This document shows positions 41,970 through 50,475 of a stretch of 64,000 bases of DNA, one piece after another. The stretch comes from Pomphorhynchus laevis (lineage: Eukaryota; Acanthocephala; Palaeacanthocephala; Echinorhynchida; Pomphorhynchidae), in NCBI GenBank assembly GCA_012934845.2, contig WNNJ02001962.1, forward strand, positions 1 to 64,000. Direction: 5' to 3'. Every line of letters begins with the position of its first letter. Position 1 is the stretch's first letter. The notes under the pieces are model-generated. The model searched no databases, was not told the DNA's origin, and saw nothing but the letters and a program-made list of their open reading frames with translations. A program made the translations under genes and the position numbers.

Positions 41970-42200
41970 TCTTGGAAACAGTAATTTTCTGAAGATGCTG
42001 TTTTCCTTCTTCGTTATGGACCTATCAGGTCACGTTCGCTTTGCCGCACCTAAAGTAGTGTCAATTTTGTATGCTGACGATCTAGCTTTGGTAACATTGT
42101 TTAGGAACTCTGCTTAATCTGCAATTACATTTCTCGCTGGGTTTTGTCAGACAAATAAACTTGTGATCAGCACATCCAAAACAACGATTATAAAAGTACT
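41970..42200 (+). mobile_element. LINE RT fragment, sister of 37280-37500
   Basis: VVSILYADDLALVTLFRNSA near 42055, continuing to FLAGFCQTNKLVISTSKTTI (RT thumb) near 42130. Nearly identical in its first 130 bp to 37340-37460. Confidence 0.75.
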
Positions 42201-42217
42201 TTTTATCTCAGAAATTT

Positions 42218-42250
42218 CTGAAGATGCTAACAGAGGTTAGCGAAATATCA
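42218..42250 (+). ncRNA. Hammerhead-like core, PLE type
   Basis: CTGAAGA (a CUGANGA match, 42218-42224), then a perfect 6-bp hairpin GCTAAC-AGAG-GTTAGC, then GAAAT. The layout CUGANGA, helix II hairpin, GAAA is the normal hammerhead order. A homologous but more degraded sequence lies at about 30596-30625 (CTGACGA...CTAACGAAAT). Helix III and the cleavage triplet are not convincing. Confidence 0.45.
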
Positions 42251-42259
42251 AAAATAATT

Positions 42260-43560
42260 TCTTCTTCCTTTGATCCAGCTTAATAATTATTTATCAATAA
42301 TGGATCATTATCAACTATTTAAAATCACTTTATTTTGTTCAACACTGAATTATAAACTTTAAACTTTAGAAACTTCATCAACGGAAGCCTTTTGAGAATA
42401 ATAACGGAATTAAAAATATATGATATGTGTATAAAAGATATTAAAAAATCTTTTATAACTTTATAAAATCAACCAACATCGAAATACCACATGATACTCA
42501 GCATTTAGCAGCAGGCTTTTTTAAGTAGAAAAATAAACTCAAATCACTAATTATGATGTAAATGATTTAAATTTTGCAAACAAAGATGCTTAAAATTTAA
42601 ATTAGATTTTACATATATACTTTTATATTTTATTATATTATAAATATAAACAATATTATATTACAATTATCTAGGTTTACTATTGATATCCAAATGATCA
42701 TTTACGTCGGGCATTGAGCAGAAAATTTCAAAATTGGTCATGGACACCTCATAAGCGAAGAACATCGATCCACTCTCTTTCGACGAAGTGATATGCTACA
42801 TCTGGACTATGTTCTTACCAATAATTAACTATGACCTAAGAATATTCCGGAGTGATTTAAATTCGGATAACTTTACAAGATCGACAAATACAGTGGAGAT
42901 TTGTAAAACGCATATCAGAAATATCTACAAAGTTTTCATCTTCTTCTATTATCATGGAAATTCAGGTACAGTCAAACTTCACAATTCGTGTCAAATTTAA
43001 AAAATTTTACAGTGAAATTAGTTGTAGTAGATGCTAAATATTTAATTGCGCCGGCTTTCACTCAGTTAAAACTTGAGAGGAGCAGCGTCCATATCATTTC
43101 CATCATGCGCTTTTCGATTTTGTAAATATCAGTGATCTTCTGTTCTACATGTTGTTTATTGTCATGTTCTTTCTAAAATGTCTCTCACACAAATTGATCA
43201 ACTCCATTATGTTTAGTAAATAACAACTTCCTTTGATAGAAGTTGTGCAAATGATTCCGAATATATCACAATAACGACTAAAAATAGTTAAAAACAAGAT
43301 AAGAAACACTTTTTATTTGTTAAATTTGTTGTATATGTTTTTGGATATACTCAATGCCGAAAGGCAAAGTGGTAAATAAATCCAGCTCTGCGTAAATATT
43401 ATTAATATAATATTATATATAGTATTATCAATATTATCCATAAGTTGGTTTTACTTTAATAAATCATTAATTAGAAAAAAAATGTTTTTTTCATTAATTT
43501 TTTTATCCATAAGTAACGGAGTCATTGACGTCGTTATTTGAGTTGATTTTGTGCAGATCA
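42260..43560. other. No gene recognised
   Basis: AT-rich. Open stretch 42788-43000 (70 residues, MICYIWTMFLPIINYDLRIF) has no recognised domain. Confidence 0.4.
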
Positions 43561-43657
43561 ATATTACCAGATATTAATTGTATTTGATTGCATCTGTGAG
43601 CTGAAATTTTTCCGATTGTGGCACGATATTATCCTCACAGTTATTGATCTTATTTTT

Positions 43658-43797
43658 GATACAGCAAGACGCTACTAATCAGTCTGGGTGGGTCTCATCA
43701 GCTGCTGACCCAGACCTACATTTCACGTTTCGACCCTTATTATCTGCGTTCTCCGTTGACTGATGCTGATCGGATTTAAACTCAGGACGTCTGTATC
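43658..43797 (-). ncRNA. Hammerhead-like RNA domain, R3 at 43.7 kb (best copy)
   Basis: Read on the minus strand: outer stem GATACAG (43797-43791) with CTGTATC (43664-43658). GGGTC (43736-43732) then GAAAC, helix ACG-TGAAA-TGT followed by A, CTGATGA (43701-43695) then GACCC (43694-43690). GGGTC/GACCC gives five perfect pairs next to intact GAAAC and CTGATGA cores. A competing or crossing helix GTCTGGGT (43715-43708) with ACCCAGAC (43689-43682) has eight perfect pairs. No ordinary helix I is evident. Confidence 0.5.
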
Positions 43798-44055
43798 GTG
43801 ATTCAACGCAACATCCACTAAGCTGGCTGCTCCAGTGGTGTAGATATACATTTCTGTATATTACTTTTGGTAGGGGATCGTATTCTAACGATCTATTAGA
43901 AACCTACCCGATGTGTGTGATCCGCTAGCCGGATCACCCGTTTTTCATGCTGCCACTTGCAATGATAGTTTTTAATTGTATTTGATTGCATCTGTGAGCT
44001 GAAATTTTTCCGATTGTGGTACGATATTATCCTCACAGGTATTGATCTTATTTTT

Positions 44056-44190
44056 GATACAGCAGGACGCTACTAATCAGTCTGGGTGGGTCTCATCAGC
44101 TGCTGACCCAGACCTACATTTCACGTTTCGACCCTTATAATCTGCTTTCTCCGTTGACTGATGCTGATTGGATTTGAACTCAGGACGTCT
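44056..44190 (-). ncRNA. Hammerhead-like RNA domain, R3 partial unit
   Basis: Same core as the 43.7-kb copy (CTGATGAGACCC, GGGTCGAAAC), but the outer 5' strand is lost where the unit breaks off at 44190. Confidence 0.4.
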
Positions 44191-44199
44191 TCACCCTCT

Positions 44200-46120
44200 C
44201 CACTAATTAATAACAGAATTCAATGAGTGAATAGTTTATTTATAATATAATTTATAACATTTTATAAAATGTTATTAATAACATAATTTAAATGTTTTAA
44301 AAACATTTTATATACGGTTTAAAGCCCAACAAGCAATCGCTTACAGGCTGATGTATATTTTTTGTTTTTTTTATAAAGAAAAATTTATTGATCTTAAATT
44401 ACAAAGTTTACCCACAAGTGGGGAACGGCTTTTAACACAATATTTTTGGGATTTCCGATAGTTAGGGTCAGGATTTTCCACTAGGGTTTTTCGGCTACTG
44501 TATAGCAATAAGTTTTAAAATTAAAGAGCATTTTGAGCACCTACTCGGTATATAAATAATGTGCCTTTGGTTAACATATAATATTATTTTTGAAAATATC
44601 ATCTGGCTTACTGTATTCTTTGGTTTTCATTAACTGGTTCTTATAAAATGTTATTTATTTCTTCCGTAAGCACATGCTTTATATGCTATCGCTGATAAAA
44701 TTAGAAGAATTGATTTCAATCCCTTAAATAATCAGTAGAAGGATTTAAGTGTTTTTACGTATTAACCCCAATCTAAAAGCAGTGATAGTAAGGATATTTT
44801 CAGGTTAAATGTCCAGAAGAACTTCTGATATGACAACTCAGGAAAATAAAAATATGATAATTCACATTCAAGAACAGATGATGTGATAATTTAGACACAA
44901 CAATGTTTTGATCCCCTAAACCGGATTTGCGAAATTTACTAACAGATTGAACAACAATCGCATCAATTAATAGCACAAGGAAATAGTAAAATTTAAGAAT
45001 GAAAATACTACACGAAATTCTTAACGAAATAATTAACTGTGAATGCTATTTAACAAATATAATTTGATATTTATAGTGCTATATACGGCTAAACTTTAGA
45101 ATAGGGTCCACAGCCTATGATATATTTGTTAAAACGTAAAATTAAGAAGGTTATTTCTCATCTTTTCTTTTTTACTGATGATACTTCTGTACAGAGTTCA
45201 GATTTTAAGAAAATTGTAAAAAATGATTTTCGAGTTAAATATAAAAATTTAGCTGCCGGGTAGAATAGACTTATGAAACTGTACATAAGCTTCCCAGGTA
45301 AAATTAAGTTTTATTTCATTTTAAAATGATATAATGCTCCTTTAAAAATGTTTTTTTCGTCCTATAAAATGTGATAATAAAATTTAAACTGAATAAAAAT
45401 CCCGTGATGCAAAATAAATGTTGTTATTCGATATTCAAAGTGAAATCGAAAGTTGTGTAGCCCCCAGGGCCCTTGCTAAAGTTAAAATGGCCCCGTTTAG
45501 AAGGGGCCATTTTATGTTCATTTATGCTCTTGAAATACCATGTTATATCGATTCGAATTATCTCATTTGAAATTCGCCAATGACATATTGTGGGTTGATT
45601 ATGTTCGACATCGAAACATTAAATATAGAATCCATATTGAATATAAGATAATTGAGCAGTCCGTCGAATTGATCACGGAATTGATCATGTCAAGTAATCT
45701 ATAAATAATTGTCCATGATTCCGGAAATATAAATTGTGATCACACATGACATGGAGCGCTGTATCATACAAATGAATTATAAAAAGAATCATAGCAGCAT
45801 GTCTTCTGATCAAATCATATTTTCTTACATTGCAACATATGTTTTCGCTCGACTACATAAAATTAAACATAAATAAATCTTTAAATGGCGAGATATTAAC
45901 TTATTGTCTTCGACTCAATTTTGTCTTCAATAGCCAAGAGCGCATTGTGATGTGTCGTTAAAGATTTTGTTTATTCGAAACTTTATTTTGTTCTTGAACG
46001 TGACTGCCCATAGTTCATTAGAATGACTGTTTTTCACAAATTAAAAAAATTTGCAACTCAAGTGTATAAGGGTATCGTATGAGTTTTAAAAATCGTCACC
46101 TAGTTGACTATTAAAGATTT
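44200..46120. other. No gene recognised
   Basis: AT-rich, with one perfect hairpin (45484-45513). A stretch around 45120-45250 reads RT-like only very faintly and I do not claim it. Confidence 0.4.
45484..45513. repeat. Perfect 11-bp GC-rich hairpin
   Basis: AAAATGGCCCC (45484-45494), loop GTTTAGAA, GGGGCCATTTT (45503-45513). Confidence 0.9.
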
Positions 46121-46127
46121 TTAGTTG

Positions 46128-46515
46128 TCTGAGAAAAAAAGATTTATTTTAACGTGGCAAATGCGTGCCAGCGCACGCTTATATGACCACAACAAAACAA
46201 AAATGTAAATCATGTGTCGAGAAGGTGTGAACGGAGGAGGTGTTTGAATGTGATAAAGGAAGGAGCCCGGCGAACGTCGAGAGAAAGCTGATTCTAAGCG
46301 ATGGGGCGACGACGAGGAAGGATCGGAGACCGTAGTTGTTGGAGTAATTGGGAACGTGGAGTATGAGGGTATGACAGGAACGCAGCGATTCCGAGGTGGG
46401 GCGAGTGTCATTTAAGAAAGGAAGGTTGATGAACGATTGAGATCCGACAGCGATGAGACGAAAAGTTACGAGAAGAAGGCGGAGTTTGATGCGGATGTAT
46501 ATGGTGGGCCAGCTG
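46128..46515 (-). mobile_element. 3' fragment of the L7 LINE family (L8)
   Basis: 5'-truncated copy of the LINE at 49.1-53.4 kb. Landmarks shared with the L7 3' end (minus-strand reading) are the C-terminal RT codons, TGTTGTGGTCAT, the hairpin GCGTGCGCTGGCACGC and GCCACGTTAAAATAAATC. High similarity suggests recent mobilisation. Confidence 0.85.
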
Positions 46516-46689
46516 AAGAAACGTTTATGTATGTCTAAAGATATAAATAGCCTTTACTGTTATTTCTCGACAAAATAATTTTTTACTTTAATTCATAAAA
46601 TATATATAATCAATCATAATATTAGACGACAATTCTTTTTAATAAGATAAATAAGAAAAATTTAAATAGGTAGACTTTTTGCTTTCGTT

Positions 46690-46985
46690 TCTTAGCGATA
46701 GCTTCAACTAATATAAGAGAACTTCAAAGTGTTTATACAATTTCGCTAGATAATGTACAAGAACAAAAATTGAAGTTAAATATTGAGAAGACTGAGGTTA
46801 TTAAATTTATAAAAGTTGGACCACTATGCAATAAAGATACCCTGACATATAATTACTTTTCATTAGAATTTGAAAACGAAATTAAATATTTGGGGATGAT
46901 CCATCACCGAAATTGTCTTTTTCTAAGCACTACAAAAATAAGATGCAAAGTAATATAATCAATGCATGTTTGTCGTCAACTGTCA
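46690..46985 (+). mobile_element. LINE RT fragment (thumb region)
   Basis: KLNIEKTEVIKFIKVG near 46770 and FENEIKYLGMIHHR near 46870 match the LINE RT pattern (KT...F, then YLG). No ADD motif remains. Family not determined. It immediately precedes PLE copies. Confidence 0.6.
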
Positions 46986-47089
46986 GGATTACCCATTGAT
47001 AGTGCAACGCATTTTTTAATGTCATGTTAGCCCTGTCGCTACCAACGGACTACAAACCTATTAGAACGATACGAATAAAAATATAAAAA

Positions 47090-47645
47090 CCTTACTGATT
47101 ATATGAATAAAATACTTAGAGTAATTAAACACACTTTAAAAAATATTGTAAGGTAAGCGAACACTATTAAAACACTGGTATAAAACACTATTTTAGTATT
47201 AATTCTACAAAAGAATTTTTAGAACAGACAAAAGGAATAAATTTTCAAAATATAAATACATCCGATTTTAGTACGCTTTATACAAATCTGGGTTTAGTAG
47301 ATATTAAAGAAGCGTTAGTAAAATTAATTAATCTTATATTCGGAAAAAGATATACATATATATGTTATAATAACTATAACGCCTATCTAACAAAAATTAA
47401 ACATCAAGTAAATATAAATATATGGATAAAATTGAATTAATAGAATCCTTAAATATTTTGATAAATCAAAATTATTTAAAAGTAAAGACATCTATATTTA
47501 GACAAGTAAAAGGTGTTCCAATGGGTGGTAATAGTAGCCCAATTATAGCTGACTTGTTTTTAAGCTTTATAGAATATGAATTTGTTCATAACTGTGTAAA
47601 AACTAAATCTAAACATTATAAATATATGAAATATATGTTTCGATT
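47090..47645 (+). mobile_element. Penelope-like element, RT fragment (copy B1)
   Basis: YTNLGLVDIKEALVKLINLI near 47280, MDKIELIESLNILINQNYLK near 47422, FRQVKGVPMGGNSSPIIADL near 47500, LFLSFIEYEFVHNC near 47560, ending at KYMKYMF just before the YIDD motif, where copy B2 begins. The GVPMGG..SP.IADLFL block is the PLE RT signature. Confidence 0.8.
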
Positions 47646-48330
47646 ATATATTTTGAATCAGATAATAAAACCATACCTATATTATATTGGAATCCAAAAT
47701 TACATAAAAATCCAATAAAACCTAGGTTCATATGTAGTGCTTTTAAATGTACATTAAAACCACTTTCTGTTTATATGAATAAAATACTTAAAGTAATTAA
47801 AGCACACTTTAAAAAATATTGTAGGATAATCAAAATTAATACTCGTATAACACACTATTTCAGTATTAATTCTACAAAAGAATTTTTAGAACACACAAAA
47901 GGAATAAATTTTCAAAATATAAATACATACGATTTTAGTACGCTTTATACAAATCTAGATTTAGTAGATATTAAAGAAGCGTTAGTAAAATTAATTAATC
48001 TTATATTCGGAAAAAGATATATATATATATGTTATAATAATTATAACGCCTATCTAACAAAAATTAAACCATCAAATAAATATAAATATATGGATAAAAT
48101 TGAATTAATAGAATCCTTAAATATTTTGATAAATCAAAATTATTTAAAAGTAGATACATCTATATAACTTGATTTTAAGCTTTATATAATATGAATTTGT
48201 TCATAACTGTGTAAAAACTAAATCTAAACAATATAAATATATGAAATATATGTTTCGATACATTGATGATATATGTGTATTTAATTCTAGCAATTTTTAT
48301 TCAATAGGTAAACAAATATATCATGTTCCG
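47646..48330 (+). mobile_element. Penelope-like element, RT fragment (copy B2), tandem to B1
   Basis: Starts further upstream in the protein: PILYWNPKLHKNPIKPRFIC-type text near 47665 (RT motif 1-2 of PLEs), then VYMNKILKVIKAHFKKY, SINSTKEFLEHTKGINFQNI, YDFSTLYTNLDLVDIKEALV and MFRYIDDICVFNSSNFYSIG near 48250. It lacks the GVPMGG block, which is deleted near 48165. B1 and B2 are head-to-tail, an arrangement PLEs are known for. Confidence 0.8.
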
Positions 48331-48370
48331 ATAATTTTCCGACTTTCGCAAGTGAAGAAAATGCTTTGTT

Positions 48371-48449
48371 CACTCACTCCAAATGCTTTGGAGAACAAAG
48401 CATTCACTCACTCCAAATGCTTTGTTCTCCAAAGCATTTGGAGTGAGTG
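48371..48449. repeat. 34-bp perfect inverted repeat with 11-bp spacer
   Basis: Arms 48371-48404 and 48416-48449 are exact complements. The spacer CACTCACTCCA repeats the start of the left arm, and the arm itself contains a smaller palindrome (GCTTTGGAGAACAAAGC). A nested cruciform at the 3' edge of the PLE copy. Confidence 0.92.
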
Positions 48450-49060
48450 AAAAAAGGAAATAGACGAAGAATGAATGGTTGCAGAAATAAATGTGGCAAA
48501 TTAGGCATATGATAAGTCTCTATGCCTTCTATAAAGATGGCAAACAAAGAATGAAAAATAAAGTATCCACCTTTTTATATTTAATAAATAATATCTCGAC
48601 CTTTTAATAAAGGTGGAGATAGCACTGGAGAAGAAAAATTATTAAAAAGAGTATGAAGGGGACAACAGGGGACATTAAAGCCAAGAGGTCTCTATGCCTC
48701 CATATCTATTAAACCTAACGATTCATTGGTATTCCACGCGATGGGCTATAGGCTAACTATTCAAAACATTCGAAGAACATAAGGCGTGCCGGCTCTAATT
48801 GAAAAGTTTCGTTTAACAATATCACATTATAGTTGTTTATCGCTTCATCGATACAAAGACCTAGAACATATTTTAAACCCTCAACGTTCCACAATAATAC
48901 TAACATTTTCGTACATCTTTTATATATTATACTTTACCTCACTACATGTCGTCGTACATATTCTATGCATTCCCATTTCTAAAAAAAATTTTTGGTTTCT
49001 TATAAACATACAGTCTAGTATATATCTGCTAGTATTATTATATATCTGCTAGTATTATTA
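48450..49060. other. No gene recognised
   Basis: AT-rich spacer between PLE copies and the L7 LINE; open stretch 48786-49052 has no recognised domain. Confidence 0.4.
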
Positions 49061-49404
49061 GTTTAAACTATCTTGATACCCTAAACTATCTTGATACACT
49101 TTAAACTATCTTGATACTCTAAAAAGTACAGTAATAAGCCGGAGCTTACAAAATCCTTGCCGATCGGTGAGAATTTAGAATCTGATCATTCATTATCTTG
49201 ATACCTATTAACTGCTTACATCATAAATACAACGACAACCAAACGACAACCTTCGACGACAACTAACGACAACCATCCGCTTGACAATTATCGACAACCA
49301 TCGACAACCATCGACGACATCCGCTCGCTACTACTAACGCGAACTACTTACAATTAACTACTTACAATTATTTAAAAATCGTAAACTATTGCAACCTACA
49401 GTTA

Positions 49405-50475
49405 ATGGGAGCCAAGAAGAAAAATCTACCAAAAGCCAAGCGAGCAATCTCTGTTGATACCGATAAAACCGGCAAGCTCGAGAACATACAAGTGGAATGC
49501 TCCGCTAGCGGCTGTCAAATCTGGACATCAGTAACGCATAATTGTGCTTTGGGTCAGGAAACTTGTGGCGGGCCACCGTTCTACTGCGGATTCTGTGCGG
49601 CGAAACAAATCAACTTGATAATAAAACGATTAGAGCAATTGGAAATGGCATCGCAGCATGATCGAATTTCTCAAATTTCTGACAAATCTACTGAGACAGT
49701 GAAGGAGTCGCAAATTGTTACAACTAATGTATATTCACTCCCCGACACCCCACGTCCCGTCCTTCCCGTCTCGTCCCTCAATACCTTGCATCCATCAATC
49801 AAAATCACCTCCACCAACCTCCACTATCCTTCCACTCATAACCTTTCCTCACATCGCTTGCCACCCTCTTTATTATCATTATCCTCTATGTCTCCCGTCG
49901 TCAAACCAAATCCCTCCAAATCATCAACTGACAGCTCTTCTATCGTGATCTCACCTACTCACGTCAGTCGTCCTCCTTTACGGAAGCGCTTTGCTTCTCG
50001 CGATCGTTGCGTCATTGTTACTAATATCACGCCTTCTAAATCCTTATCTCCACAAGCACGTCTGGACCACGATGTTTCCGCCTTCAGATCAATCCTCTCG
50101 TCTATTGTTCCTTCGGATAAACCATCCTTTTTCAAGGACATTTCTCCTGTCGCATTCATCCGTCTAAACAAATCTTCTCAATCTAATCCTTCCCAGCCCC
50201 CTCTCCTAAAAATAGTTTTCAAGCATCGCTCTCACGCGTCTTCTGTCCTCTCTCAACGATTCAAACTCATGTCATCTTCAACCACTCGAATTTTCCCCGA
50301 TCGCGTCCCTTCTGAAATCGCTCAAATCTCTTCAGCACGCATCGAAAAACGCCGTCGCGAGGAAAACGGCGAAACATCACTCTCCATCCGAAACATAGAC
50401 GGAAATTTTCAAGTTGTCCACACCCGTCCAAAAATTCGATGGCGCTCCATCTCTCCTATGTGTCTTCTCCACTAG
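49405..50475 (+). CDS. L7 ORF1 (Cys/His zinc-binding N-terminus, RRM-like C-terminus)
   Basis: Intact 356-residue ORF1. The N-terminus has VECSASGCQIWTSVTHNC, then CGGPPFYCGFCAAKQINLI, a Cys/His zinc finger of PHD-like spacing as known in CR1-group ORF1 proteins. Next comes a short helix (IIKRLEQLEMASQ), a long Ser/Pro/Thr-rich linker (residues about 110-190), then RDRCVIVTNITPSK and LKIVFKHRSHASSVLSQRFK, an RRM-like fold. The C-terminus IRNIDGNFQVVHTRPKIRW overlaps the start of ORF2. The zinc finger matches that of L9 ORF1 (GCDVWT...CGYC), so the two elements are related. Likely role: binding element RNA. Confidence 0.75.
   Translation: MGAKKKNLPKAKRAISVDTDKTGKLENIQVECSASGCQIWTSVTHNCALGQETCGGPPFYCGFCAAKQINLIIKRLEQLEMASQHDRISQISDKSTETVKESQIVTTNVYSLPDTPRPVLPVSSLNTLHPSIKITSTNLHYPSTHNLSSHRLPPSLLSLSSMSPVVKPNPSKSSTDSSSIVISPTHVSRPPLRKRFASRDRCVIVTNITPSKSLSPQARLDHDVSAFRSILSSIVPSDKPSFFKDISPVAFIRLNKSSQSNPSQPPLLKIVFKHRSHASSVLSQRFKLMSSSTTRIFPDRVPSEIAQISSARIEKRRREENGETSLSIRNIDGNFQVVHTRPKIRWRSISPMCLLH

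Larger units (their letters stand above)
43589..44190 (-). repeat. R3 repeat, one full and one partial unit, 398-bp period
   Basis: CATCTGTGAGCTGAAATTTT recurs at 43591 and 43989. The full unit shows the R3 hairpins at their best: GTGATCCG-GCTAG-CGGATCAC and nested GGTAGG/CCTACC with TTCTAA/TTAGAA (minus-strand reading). The second unit stops at CTCAGGACGTCTTC (44190). Sequence is closer between these two units than to the 19-kb array. Confidence 0.85.

Noticed and set aside
41976-42010. Third hammerhead core (CTGAAGATGCT near 41999)
   Set aside because: Continues into LINE RT sequence without a helix II partner or GAAA.
46121-46411. 96-codon Pro/Ser-rich minus-strand frame as a gene
   Set aside because: It is an out-of-frame reading of the 3' fragment of the L7 LINE.
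49959-50171. Minus-strand frame inside L7 ORF1
   Set aside because: Shadow of the plus-strand ORF1 caused by its strand-skewed composition.
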